This document shows, piece after piece, positions 23,135-32,133 of a stretch of 64,000 bases of DNA (positions are counted from its first letter, which is position 1; the number at the start of each line of letters is the position of its first letter). The position numbers were made by a program, and so were the translations under genes. Origin of the DNA: Clostridia bacterium (GTDB lineage Bacteria; Bacillota; Clostridia; Oscillospirales; Acutalibacteraceae); contig JAFRQM010000011.1 of NCBI GenBank assembly GCA_017428625.1, positions 1 to 64,000 of the forward strand. Reading direction: 5' to 3'. The notes below the pieces were generated by a model that was not told the DNA's origin, searched no databases, and was given only the letters and a program-made list of their open reading frames with translations.

Positions 23135-26128
23135 TTAAAGAGGAATAACGGTGAATGAGAATTCAAGCCCTTTGCTGGCATCAACATCATAAGACGGCAA
23201 TGTGTCGGGACCGCAACTTGATGTTCCGGTTCCGCGTAGAAAACCGTCAATGTTAATAACCGATGTTTTTTCATCAGACAAATCTTCAGGGTGTTTTGCA
23301 TTTAAAAGGGTGTTAAGGCAATAGTTTCTTGCATTGAATGAGAACGGTTTTTCATTAAAACAGAATTTTAGTCCGTTGCCTTTTCTGTTTGTGACAAGCA
23401 ATTCTTTTACTTCCGTTCTGTTACCGGAATCCTGCGGTTTGATGTAAGCTTCCTGCATTGATGGAATATCGGTTTTATATCTGCCTGTTATGCATTGAGC
23501 GTTAAAATCACACATATTTTCTTTTTCGCCGAGACCGTAATACTCTATATATTTATACTCTTTGGGCATTTCGAGCGTCAGTCCGAATCTCGGGAAATGC
23601 TTTGCTGCAGTTTTGTTTGTGAGGGGCATAATTGAAGCGGAAACATTTACAGCGCCACTGTTTGAAACAAGACAGACAATATCTCCTTTTGCGATTTTTT
23701 TGCTGCCGTTTACAAGAATGAATTCAGTATCAACATAAACTTTATTGCCTTTTTGTGTGGCGCTCATTGCAGAAAGTTCAGTTTTGTAATCTGCGTAGCC
23801 CGCCTTTTTCCAGTTATCGCGTTGTGCAGCGTCGTTGTCAAGCAATGCGCGGAAAATATTGGGATAAAAACCTTTGCAGAAAGAAGGCTTTTTATTGATT
23901 AATTCTTTGCTGCCGAAAAGGAAACTTTCTATAAAACCGGTTTTGCTGTTAAAAGTGATTTTGCCGTTTTTAAAAGAAACTGTGATAATTGAATCGTCAA
24001 CATTCAGTTTTGCTTTGCCTTTACCTGCCGGAACATTGCAGATATAGTCATTTTTAAGAACAATCTGTTCTTTTGCGATGAATCTATCTTTTTCTTTATA
24101 TAAAATATTTATAAAAGCATCGCATTTTGTTTTCGGAATATTTACGGGGTAATCAATCCTTATTTCAGAACAAGGCTCAATATCAAGGTTGATAATATCA
24201 GTTCTTACTGTTTTTTCTCCATTCAAAACAACAGAGCATTCGGCGTTAATATAAGAAGAATTTCTGAAACGGTTTGTGTTTGTGAAAACGAGTTTCCCGT
24301 CACTGAAAGATGCTCTGACAGGGCGGTAAACAGCCTGCATTTCGTATGCGCCGGTGTGAGGAGTTCTGTCGGGATAAACCAGACCGTCAACACAGAAATT
24401 ACCGTCATGCCTCTTCTCACCGTGGTCGCCGCCGTATGTATATTTCAATTTGCCGTTTGCGTGGTAAACTGCATGGTCAGCCCATTCCCAAATGCAGCCT
24501 CCCATTAAATTGTCATAATTATAAAGGTGCTTCCAGTAATCTTCAAGTCCGCCGGGGCCGACACCCATAGCGTGAGCATATTCGCAAAGGAAGAAAGGTT
24601 TTTTAGTGTATTTGTCGCCTCTCTTGTATTTGCCGATTTTTTCAACATCATTCTGATGAGTATACATTTCTGAAATAACATCATAGGCGAATCTCTTACC
24701 GCGCACAACACCTTCATAATGCACGGGAATCTGCGGACAGACCTTATGAAGAAATTTATAACAAGCGTCCTGGTTGCAGTAACCTCCGGCTTCGTTTCCG
24801 AGCGACCACATTGTAACGCAGGTGCGGTTTCTGTCACGGTAATACATTCTGCTTACCCGGTCAATGTAGCGCGCCTCCCATGCGGGGTTGTGGCTGATAA
24901 GGTCAATGTTATCATAAAAACTGCAACCGCAGCCATGAGTTTCAATATCTGCCTCATCAACAACATATAATCCGTAAATATCACAAAGAATAAGGAACAG
25001 ATGGTCGGGAGGGTAGTGTGAAGTTCTGACTGCATTCACATTGAGTGATTTCATAAGTTTTATATCGTTTTCCAGGTCTTTGAAACTCATTGCATAGCCG
25101 GTTTTAGGATTTGTGTCGTGATGATTGACACCCTTGAATTTAATTTTTTGACCATTGAAAAAGAAAATATTTTTCTTAATTTCAACTTTCTTGAATCCGG
25201 TGTAGTTTCTGAGTGACATTATTTCGCCGTTCTTATTCAACAGAGTGACATATAAATCATAGACCTTCGGAATTTCGGCGTTCCAACTTTCAACCTCCAG
25301 ACCGGAAAATGATAAAACGCTTTGTGCTTCGGCTTTGTTTTCGGTCGATTTTATAAGTTTTTTGCCGTCATAAAGTTCAGCGCAAAGAATATATCCGGTT
25401 GTTCTCCCTTTTAATTCAACTTTTATATCAAGGTTCCACTTGCCTTTTAACATTTTTCTTTCAAGGCAAAAATCATTTATATATGTGTCGGGCATTTCAT
25501 AAAGAAGAACATCTCTGAAAATGCCGTTTTCCCTGAACATATCCTGACATTCAAGAAAAGTTCCGTTGGACCATTTGTGAATAACGGCAAGAATTTCGTT
25601 TTCGCCGTCAACAGTATATTTTTTCAGATCAAATTCTGCTGTGTTGTGCGCTCCTTCGCTGTAGCCGACAAAACTGCCGTTCATATATAAATCAAGTCCA
25701 CCGGCAACACCGAGAAAACTGATTATATATTTTTTCTCTTTTTTAAGTTCGATTTTCTTTCTGTATATGCCTACAGAACACTCGTCGGGAACATTCGGGA
25801 GCGGATTGTCAAACTCATACTGACAGTTAATATAAACAGGATTTTCGTAACCTGTTCTTTGCCAAGTAGAAGGAACATTGACAGGTTTGAATTTTATTAT
25901 AGAAGTGTCAATAACATCGGGGATTTCGGTATTTTTTCTGAAATATGCAAAATCCCATTTTCCTGATAATACCGTAACTAAATCAGAAGAGGAGCGCTCT
26001 TTGGCAAGCTTAGTTTTCTGAAGAACGGATTTTGAAGTGTAGGGGATGAAATATGCTCTCGCAGGCAATTTGTTGATTTCATAAACTTTGAAATTGTTGA
26101 AATTGGTTCTGTTAAAAGTGTATTTCAT
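23135..26128 (-). CDS. GH2 beta-galactosidase (LacZ/EbgA type)
   Basis: A 997-residue enzyme near the E. coli LacZ length of 1024. The jelly-roll domain (WQRTGYENPVYIN, FLGVAGGLDLYMNG) is followed by the TIM barrel with NAVRTSHYPP. The acid/base glutamate is E446 in SLGNEAGG and the nucleophile E516 in FLCEYAHAMG. The C-terminal beta-sandwich (GH2 domain 5) closes the chain. There is no signal peptide, so it acts on imported lactose or small beta-galactosides. It starts 4 bases after the murC stop on the same strand and shares murC's transcript, an unusual pairing with no transporter nearby. Confidence 0.93.
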   Translation of the reverse strand: MKYTFNRTNFNNFKVYEINKLPARAYFIPYTSKSVLQKTKLAKERSSSDLVTVLSGKWDFAYFRKNTEIPDVIDTSIIKFKPVNVPSTWQRTGYENPVYINCQYEFDNPLPNVPDECSVGIYRKKIELKKEKKYIISFLGVAGGLDLYMNGSFVGYSEGAHNTAEFDLKKYTVDGENEILAVIHKWSNGTFLECQDMFRENGIFRDVLLYEMPDTYINDFCLERKMLKGKWNLDIKVELKGRTTGYILCAELYDGKKLIKSTENKAEAQSVLSFSGLEVESWNAEIPKVYDLYVTLLNKNGEIMSLRNYTGFKKVEIKKNIFFFNGQKIKFKGVNHHDTNPKTGYAMSFKDLENDIKLMKSLNVNAVRTSHYPPDHLFLILCDIYGLYVVDEADIETHGCGCSFYDNIDLISHNPAWEARYIDRVSRMYYRDRNRTCVTMWSLGNEAGGYCNQDACYKFLHKVCPQIPVHYEGVVRGKRFAYDVISEMYTHQNDVEKIGKYKRGDKYTKKPFFLCEYAHAMGVGPGGLEDYWKHLYNYDNLMGGCIWEWADHAVYHANGKLKYTYGGDHGEKRHDGNFCVDGLVYPDRTPHTGAYEMQAVYRPVRASFSDGKLVFTNTNRFRNSSYINAECSVVLNGEKTVRTDIINLDIEPCSEIRIDYPVNIPKTKCDAFINILYKEKDRFIAKEQIVLKNDYICNVPAGKGKAKLNVDDSIITVSFKNGKITFNSKTGFIESFLFGSKELINKKPSFCKGFYPNIFRALLDNDAAQRDNWKKAGYADYKTELSAMSATQKGNKVYVDTEFILVNGSKKIAKGDIVCLVSNSGAVNVSASIMPLTNKTAAKHFPRFGLTLEMPKEYKYIEYYGLGEKENMCDFNAQCITGRYKTDIPSMQEAYIKPQDSGNRTEVKELLVTNRKGNGLKFCFNEKPFSFNARNYCLNTLLNAKHPEDLSDEKTSVINIDGFLRGTGTSSCGPDTLPSYDVDASKGLEFSFTVIPL

Positions 26129-26132
26129 ACTT

Positions 26133-27530
26133 TCAGTTCCTTTCGCTTTTTTCGTGTAGCATTTTTATCATTATTTTTGCTGCTTTATAAATATCACCGC
26201 AGCCGAGCGTGATAACAAAATCACCTTTTTGCGCATGGTCAACAACATAACGGGAAACTTCCTCAAATGAGTTGAACCATACACTGCCTGGAATTTTATC
26301 GGCAAGGTCGGCGGTGCATATTCCGTATGTATTAACTTCTCTTGAACCCATTATTTCGGTCATTACAACTTTATCGGGGATTTTCAGAACATTAACGAAG
26401 TCGTCAAAAAGAATTTTTGTTCGAGAGTATGTAAAAGGCTGAAATACAGCCCAGACATTATTATAATTCATACCCATAGCCGCTTTGAGAGTAACCTCAA
26501 GTTCTTTCGGGTGATGAGCATAGTCATCGGCAATTGTTATGCCGTCAATAACATCAAGTATTTCAAATCTTCTGCCTGCACCTTTGAAATGACTGATTAC
26601 TTCAATAATTTCATCCGGTTGCGCTCCTGTATGCTCAGCGCAGGCAAAAGCTGCCAGAGCATTATAAATATTGTGTTTTCCGGGAATTGACAAATGCACT
26701 CTTCCGAGACATTGTGATTTATGAATAACATCAAAATCGGCGTATTCATTAATTATTTCAATGTTGTCGGCATAGTAATCATTGCTATTGTTAAGACCAA
26801 AAGAAATAAGGGGTTTGTCGTTTGTTGTTCTGACCTTTTCAATTACGCTGACTGTGTTTTCATCATCACCGTTGAATATTATTTTTTTAGTAGCGAATCT
26901 GGCAAACTCCATAAATGATTTTTTAATGTTTTCAAGGTTCTTGAAATATTCAAGATGGTCTTCATCTACATTTAAAATAACTGCGACATCCGGTGTGAGT
27001 TTAAGAAAATGGTCGCAGTATTCACAACACTCGCACACCATGTGTTCACTTGTGCCGACTATTCCGCTTGTTCCTGTAAGAGGTAACTTGCCGCCGATTA
27101 CAGCGGAAGGATTTTTGCCGCATTCAATAAGAATCTGTGTCAGCAGAGCGCTTGTTGTTGTTTTACCGTGTGTTCCGCTTATACCGATGCAGTCGGTGAA
27201 AATTCTTGTAATCGCGCCCAGTATATCGTTTCTTTCAAAAAGAGGAATCCCGGATGCTTTTGCCGCCTCAAGTTCAGGGTTGCCGGGAAGTATTGCGGAT
27301 GTGTAAATAATCAGTTCGGCGCCTTCAATATTTTCGGCTTTCTGCCCTAAAGTGATTTTTGCGCCAAGTGCGCGCACTCTTGCGAGCGTGTCGGTTTCGT
27401 TATTGTCGGAACCGGATATTTCATATCCTTTTTCGTGAAGAATCTCAGCTATAGGGCACATCCCCGAACCGCCTATTCCGATAAAATGAACTCTTTTAAC
27501 TTTTTTAAGTAATTCATCTATTTCAAACAT
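26133..27530 (-). CDS. murC: UDP-N-acetylmuramate--L-alanine ligase
   Basis: A 465-residue cytoplasmic Mur ligase that adds L-alanine to UDP-MurNAc in peptidoglycan synthesis. HFIGIGGSGMCPIAEIL gives the Rossmann-like substrate domain, GTHGKTTTSALL the ATP loop and DDYAHHPKE the late MurC signature. The start ATG (27528-27530) is chosen because AGGAG stands about 9 bases ahead; a 21-codon extension upstream is hydrophobic, AT-rich and has no ribosome site. murC is apart from the usual division and cell wall cluster here and is followed by a beta-galactosidase gene. Confidence 0.94.
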   Translation of the reverse strand: MFEIDELLKKVKRVHFIGIGGSGMCPIAEILHEKGYEISGSDNNETDTLARVRALGAKITLGQKAENIEGAELIIYTSAILPGNPELEAAKASGIPLFERNDILGAITRIFTDCIGISGTHGKTTTSALLTQILIECGKNPSAVIGGKLPLTGTSGIVGTSEHMVCECCEYCDHFLKLTPDVAVILNVDEDHLEYFKNLENIKKSFMEFARFATKKIIFNGDDENTVSVIEKVRTTNDKPLISFGLNNSNDYYADNIEIINEYADFDVIHKSQCLGRVHLSIPGKHNIYNALAAFACAEHTGAQPDEIIEVISHFKGAGRRFEILDVIDGITIADDYAHHPKELEVTLKAAMGMNYNNVWAVFQPFTYSRTKILFDDFVNVLKIPDKVVMTEIMGSREVNTYGICTADLADKIPGSVWFNSFEEVSRYVVDHAQKGDFVITLGCGDIYKAAKIMIKMLHEKSERN

Positions 27531-27642
27531 AACAAATCTCCTGAATTTATTTAAAATTATTATAAAACAAATCAATAGAAAAATAAACGTCATTTTATAT
27601 AAATTTTAAATTAATTTATTTTATTTTATTACAAATAAATAC

Positions 27643-27671
27643 TTGAATTATTGTTTTGTGTCCGATATAAT
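27643..27671 (+). promoter_or_regulatory. Sigma-A promoter of tmk operon
   Basis: TTGAAT (27643-27648) and TATAAT (27666-27671) are 17 bases apart and lie 36 bases before the tmk start codon. Confidence 0.75.
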
Positions 27672-27707
27672 TATAATATCTGTAAATATGCTCAATCCGG
27701 AGGCATA

Positions 27708-28373
27708 ATGAAAGGTAAACTAATTGTTATTGAAGGGCTTGACGGCAGCGGTAAATCCACACAACTTGATCTGCTCAATAAACGCCTTGTTGATGACGGC
27801 GTTGCTGTTAAGCAGATTAAATTGCCTAATTATGAAGATAAGTCAAGCGAACTGGTGAAGATGTATCTCGGCGGCAGATTCGGCAGTGAACCCGATTCCG
27901 TAAATGCTTACGCCGCTTCTTCATTTTATGCAGTTGACAGGTATGTCAGTTACAACTGTTTCTGGAAAGAAGACTATCTTTCCGGCAAAACGATTCTTGC
28001 CGATAGATATACCACATCCAACGCTTACCATCAGCTTACCAAAGTTAATGAAAACGAATATGACTCTTTCCTTGACTGGTTGGATGATTATGAATATAAC
28101 AAACTCGGTATTCCTTCACCTGACTGTGTTATATACCTTGATATGCCTGTTGAGGCATCTCAGAAACTGATGACGGGAAGATATAACGGTAATGAAGAAA
28201 AGAAAGACATCCATGAAATAAATACGGATTATCTTTCACAGTGCAGAGCGACGGCTGATTACTCCTGCAAAAAACTCGGCTGGAAAAGAATAATCTGTGC
28301 TGATGAAGTAAGAATCAAAAGCATTAATGAGATTTCCGATGAAATCTTTGAATTTGTAAAATCTGTTTTATGA
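27708..28373 (+). CDS. tmk: Thymidylate kinase
   Basis: A 221-residue P-loop kinase that phosphorylates dTMP to dTDP. GLDGSGKSTQ is at residues 9-18, and DRYTTSNAYHQL carries the DR motif. Length is slightly above average. ATG 27708 is chosen because CCGGAGG precedes it by 5-6 bases; an in-frame upstream TTG (27651) lies within the promoter. Its stop overlaps the next gene's start (ATGA), so it is coupled to the GNAT protein. It heads a long plus-strand run of genes. Confidence 0.93.
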   Translation: MKGKLIVIEGLDGSGKSTQLDLLNKRLVDDGVAVKQIKLPNYEDKSSELVKMYLGGRFGSEPDSVNAYAASSFYAVDRYVSYNCFWKEDYLSGKTILADRYTTSNAYHQLTKVNENEYDSFLDWLDDYEYNKLGIPSPDCVIYLDMPVEASQKLMTGRYNGNEEKKDIHEINTDYLSQCRATADYSCKKLGWKRIICADEVRIKSINEISDEIFEFVKSVL

Positions 28374-29230
28374 TAAGCACAGCAGAAAAAAGTAACATTG
28401 ACAATCTTAAAGATCTCTGGCGAGTGTGCTTTTACGACGAACCCAGATACATTGATTTTTTCTTTGATTACAGATTTGTTCCGTCAAACACACTTGTTTA
28501 TACACTGAATAATAAAACTGTTGCACAGTTGTTTCTTCTTGAAGGCGGATTCAGTGTCAAGGGCAATATTTATCCTTCATATTATCTTTATGCCGCGTGT
28601 ACTCATCCTGATTTCAGACGGAAAGGCATTATGAAAGAACTTCTGCTTTACGCTGAGGAAATTTCTAAAAAGCGAGACATTGATTTTATTTGCCTTGTTC
28701 CTGCTGAAAAATCGCTTTTTGATTATTATTCTAAGTTTTCTTATAAATCTGTTTTTTCAAAAACAAGAATTACTGTAGCCAAACCGGACAGTTTTGCTCC
28801 GAAATTATCTATAAATGCTTTTTCGCTCTCTTCTGATAATATTTCTTTATTCAGAAACAATTACCTGACTAAGCATGATTGTTTTGTCTGGAGCGACAAA
28901 GCAATCAATTATGCTATTAAAGAAAACATGTTTTCCGATGGTTCGTTTTATGTTTCGGATTATGGATACGCTTTACTCAGACAGATTGACAAAAACACAG
29001 GATATGTTATTGAAATCTGTTCATCAGACGGAAATCAAAACAAAATCATTGAAGATTTGTTTACTGAATTTCAATTTGAAAAACTTGTTATTGATGCACC
29101 CTGCGACTTTATTCATAACAAATGTGCATTTGAAAAGGTTGAGAACGCAATGGCGCTCGCTGTAAGTGACAAAGCAAAAAAAATAATTGATAATATAAGC
29201 GGTGCATATTTTGGCTTGTCGCTTGAATAA
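28370..29230 (+). CDS. GNAT-family N-acetyltransferase
   Basis: A 286-residue protein. Residues about 60-135 contain the acetyl-CoA site YLYAACTHPDFRRKGIMKELL and CLVPAEKSLFDYYSKFSYKSVF, a typical GNAT core. The C-terminal half (about 140 residues) resembles no domain that I recognise; it may be a second, degenerate GNAT-like or Eis-like domain. Acceptor substrate is unknown. It overlaps tmk by four bases, with the DJ-1 gene 9 bases downstream. Confidence 0.75.
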   Translation: MISTAEKSNIDNLKDLWRVCFYDEPRYIDFFFDYRFVPSNTLVYTLNNKTVAQLFLLEGGFSVKGNIYPSYYLYAACTHPDFRRKGIMKELLLYAEEISKKRDIDFICLVPAEKSLFDYYSKFSYKSVFSKTRITVAKPDSFAPKLSINAFSLSSDNISLFRNNYLTKHDCFVWSDKAINYAIKENMFSDGSFYVSDYGYALLRQIDKNTGYVIEICSSDGNQNKIIEDLFTEFQFEKLVIDAPCDFIHNKCAFEKVENAMALAVSDKAKKIIDNISGAYFGLSLE

Positions 29231-29239
29231 GGTGATAAT

Positions 29240-29785
29240 ATGTTTTATTTGTTTATGGCCGACGGAACTGAGGAAGTTGAAGCAATTGCAACACTGGATG
29301 TTTTGCGCAGGGCCGGTATAGAAACCCTTACGGCAGGTATCGGTTCAGCTTATATTACCAGTTCACACAATGTTACAATTAAATGCGATATTGAAGCAAA
29401 AGATATTATTCTTGATTCACGTCTTGAAGGAATTATCCTCCCCGGTGGAATGCCGGGAACATTAAACCTTGAAAAAGATGCGAATGTTCAGCGTGCAATT
29501 AAGTTTTGTGGTGAAAAATCGCTTTATCTCTGTGCGATATGCGCAGCACCTTCTGTTTTAGGTCGTGCAGGTGTTCTTCGTGGCAGAAAAGCAGTATGCT
29601 TCCCCGGCTTTGAAAATGACCTTACAGGAGCAGAAACACCGGATTGTTTTGTTTGTTCGGACGGAAATGTAATAACCGGCAGGGGTATGGGCTGCGCTAT
29701 TCTTTTCGGGCTTGAAATTGTTAAAGCCGTCAAAGGTGAAGATACAGCAAGCAAACTTAAAGCAACACTTCAATGTGCAATCTGA
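29240..29785 (+). CDS. DJ-1/PfpI (YajL/ThiJ) family protein
   Basis: A 181-residue protein with the family layout: FMADGTEEVEAIATLDVLRRAGI at the start, EGIILPGGMPG in the middle and the catalytic cysteine in YLCAICAAPSVLG. VITGRGMGCAILFGLEIV follows near the end. Members act as deglycases, chaperones or redox sensors; thiamine annotations in this family are historical. It is cotranscribed with the GNAT and 5-formyltetrahydrofolate cyclo-ligase genes. Confidence 0.9.
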   Translation: MFYLFMADGTEEVEAIATLDVLRRAGIETLTAGIGSAYITSSHNVTIKCDIEAKDIILDSRLEGIILPGGMPGTLNLEKDANVQRAIKFCGEKSLYLCAICAAPSVLGRAGVLRGRKAVCFPGFENDLTGAETPDCFVCSDGNVITGRGMGCAILFGLEIVKAVKGEDTASKLKATLQCAI

Positions 29786-29787
29786 TT

Positions 29788-30357
29788 ATGAGTATTTATG
29801 AAAAAAAGAAAAAACTGAGAAGTGAAATTTTAACAAAACGCAAAAGTATTTCGTCAACTTTAAAAAAGCAACTTGACAACCGTATATTTGATCGTTTAAT
29901 TGCTTATCCGCCATTTATTAGCAGCAACACTGTTTTGGTTTATTATTCGGTTAATGATGAAATTAACACTGAAAAAATTATTGATTATTGCCTTCGGAAC
30001 GGTAAAAAAGTCGCTTTGCCTGTCTGCGTTCGGAACAGAGTTATGGTTTTTTATAACATCCAATCATTTTCCGATCTCAAAGAGGGTAAATATAATATTC
30101 CCGCACCAGACACAAATATTTGCTCTCCTGTTGAAGATTTTTCAGATTCAATTTGTATTGTGCCGGGATTATGCTTCGGTAAAAAAGGAGAAAGACTGGG
30201 CTACGGCGGCGGTTATTATGACAGTTTTTTAAATGAAAACAAATTATTAAGCATCGGTCTATGCTATGACAGATTTGTTTTTGATAGTATTCCGTGTGAA
30301 AAACACGACATAAGATTAAATACGATTATTACCGAGACAAGCACAATTGAAATATGA
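29788..30357 (+). CDS. 5-formyltetrahydrofolate cyclo-ligase
   Basis: A 189-residue enzyme that converts 5-formyl-THF to 5,10-methenyl-THF with ATP. Signatures are KKLRSEILTKRKSIS, the central YYSVNDEINT segment and PGLCFGKKGERLGYGGGYYD near the C terminus, the nucleotide-binding loop. ATG 29788 stands two bases after the preceding stop; an ATG at 29773 would overlap the DJ-1 gene and add five residues. Neither has an obvious ribosome site, so coupling to the upstream gene is likely. It provides one-carbon units that could serve the purine genes further on. Confidence 0.9.
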   Translation: MSIYEKKKKLRSEILTKRKSISSTLKKQLDNRIFDRLIAYPPFISSNTVLVYYSVNDEINTEKIIDYCLRNGKKVALPVCVRNRVMVFYNIQSFSDLKEGKYNIPAPDTNICSPVEDFSDSICIVPGLCFGKKGERLGYGGGYYDSFLNENKLLSIGLCYDRFVFDSIPCEKHDIRLNTIITETSTIEI

Positions 30358-30484
30358 TAGTAACAGTTTATAGGTTTTGTTTACAAAGATACACACTGTT
30401 TTACAGAAGAACAACTTAAAATCTGTTTCTTTCTGTTGACAGGTCTTTTGAGCATTTCTCTGAGCGTTTATTGCTTTTAATTAA

Positions 30485-30565
30485 GAACCGGATTTTTATG
30501 AAAACTTCGATTTTGTAATGAGCAATGATGCTTTTCCGATGTTTATAATGGAATTATGGACCTGA
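30485..30565 (+). pseudogene. Possible remnant of a GNAT acetyltransferase C terminus
   Basis: In the 238-base gap before mltG one frame reads EPDFYENFDFVMSNDAFPMF, then IMELWT and stop. The FYEnFdF pattern followed by an acidic turn and a final strand is like the end of GNAT proteins. No start codon or upstream core is left. The rest of the gap (30358-30484) shows no convincing feature. This is a weak inference from a short match. Confidence 0.25.
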
Positions 30566-30595
30566 TTTTTTATATAATCCGAGGAATATATTGTT

Positions 30596-32131
30596 ATGGA
30601 TGAAAACAAGAACAAACAGAATAATCCTTTTGAACAGGGTGATTATTTCGGGCTCGGTGATATAGACGGGTTTAAAATTAATCTTGATGAAACAACTATA
30701 GCTTTTGACGGTGATTCATTTTTTGAGGAAACTGAGATTTCTTTTGAAGAGCCTAAAACAAACGCTCCGAAATCTTTTTCTCTGGGTCCTATTAACACAA
30801 AAGATGAAGAACCGAAAAAGAAAAAGTTTGTTGTTACATTTGATGACAGTGAAGATATTGTTCCGCCCGTCGAAACAGAGAGAAATAATCCGAGAAGCAG
30901 GGGAGGAGTATATTTTTCAAACGGAGTTCCTGCCGGTGATACAGACAAAATGGAATTACCTAAGAAAAAAACTGCTCCTGTCAGGCAGACGGTCAGGAAA
31001 AACACCGTAAAATCAAAACCCGTAAAAAAAGCACAGCCGAAGAAAAAGAAAAAGCCGGTTTCTCAGGGCAGTTTTGCACTCAGATTTTTAAGCACTGTTC
31101 TGGCGATTTCTCTTTTTATATCTTTTCTCGGTATTTCCTGCATAAACGATGTTCTTGCCATTACAAGGTCAGACGAGTCTGTTGTTGTTACAATTCCCAA
31201 TGACTGCACTGCCGACGATATTATTGATATACTTGCTGAAAACAAACTTATTCATCAGAAATGGTTCTGTAAGTTTTTCTTTAACCTTAAAAATAAAGTT
31301 TTCAATGATAACCCCGAAGAGATGGTCTTTTTAAGCGGGGTTTATTATGTTAAAAAGAATCTCGGATTTGAAGCATATCTTATGGAATTTCAGGAGGTTC
31401 AGGAAACTGAAAAAACTGTAAACGTTTTCTTCCAGGAGGGCTGGACAACTTTCCAGATGTTCGATAAACTTGAAAACTTTGAAATATGCAAAAAAGAAGA
31501 ATTGATTGCTGCGTTAAGAGGCGCTGATTATGATTATGATTTTATAAAAAATATTCCAAACAGCACAAACCGGGTATTTAAACTTGAAGGTTATCTGTTC
31601 CCCGACACCTATGAATTCTATGAGAAATGTGATGCAAACACTATTATCAGAAAAATGCTCGCGAATTTTGAATCAAAATGGAACAATGAATATTCCAAAC
31701 GCGCAGCAGAACTCGGCCTTTCTATGGACGAAGTAATGACAATTGCTTCAATTATTCAGCGTGAAGCCGGCAGTAAGGAACAGATGCCGCTTGTTTCTTC
31801 AGTAATCCATAATCGTCTGAACCACTCAATTTCATATCCCACTTTAGGGTGTGATGCTACTGCGAATTATATTGAAAAATATGTTAAACCCAATGTTACA
31901 AGTGTTCAGGCTCAGGCTTATCTGGCATACTATGACACATCATCAATAAAAGGTCTCCCCGAAGGTCCCATTTGCAATCCGGGCATTGACGCAATTGAAG
32001 CGGCGTTATACCCCGAAGAAACAAATTATTTTTATTTCTGTCACGACAATTCAGGTCAGATTTATCTTGCAACAACAAATGCTGAACACGACAAAAACCT
32101 TCTTGAGGTTCTTCGTAAAAACAATGGTTAG
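30596..32131 (+). CDS. mltG: Endolytic murein transglycosylase
   Basis: A 511-residue membrane-anchored lytic transglycosylase that cuts nascent glycan strands and sets their length. A long cytoplasmic region of about 155 charged residues precedes the single membrane helix (about 160-182, FALRFLSTVLAISLFISF). The YceG domain follows: EGYLFPDTYEFY, IIQREAGS with the catalytic Glu390, YPTLGCDATANY and GLPEGPICNPG. The cytoplasmic extension with basic and acidic blocks is usual in Firmicutes. It stands two bases ahead of a U32 family gene, as often seen. Confidence 0.93.
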   Translation: MDENKNKQNNPFEQGDYFGLGDIDGFKINLDETTIAFDGDSFFEETEISFEEPKTNAPKSFSLGPINTKDEEPKKKKFVVTFDDSEDIVPPVETERNNPRSRGGVYFSNGVPAGDTDKMELPKKKTAPVRQTVRKNTVKSKPVKKAQPKKKKKPVSQGSFALRFLSTVLAISLFISFLGISCINDVLAITRSDESVVVTIPNDCTADDIIDILAENKLIHQKWFCKFFFNLKNKVFNDNPEEMVFLSGVYYVKKNLGFEAYLMEFQEVQETEKTVNVFFQEGWTTFQMFDKLENFEICKKEELIAALRGADYDYDFIKNIPNSTNRVFKLEGYLFPDTYEFYEKCDANTIIRKMLANFESKWNNEYSKRAAELGLSMDEVMTIASIIQREAGSKEQMPLVSSVIHNRLNHSISYPTLGCDATANYIEKYVKPNVTSVQAQAYLAYYDTSSIKGLPEGPICNPGIDAIEAALYPEETNYFYFCHDNSGQIYLATTNAEHDKNLLEVLRKNNG

Positions 32132-32133
32132 TT

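Noticed and set aside
24223-24837. Long antisense frames inside the beta-galactosidase gene
   Set aside because: They are out-of-phase shadows of a well-supported GH2 gene with no ribosome sites or recognisable motifs.
27531-27593. N-terminal extension of murC by 21 hydrophobic codons
   Set aside because: AT-rich intergenic sequence without a ribosome site; AGGAG precedes ATG 27530 and the family starts there.
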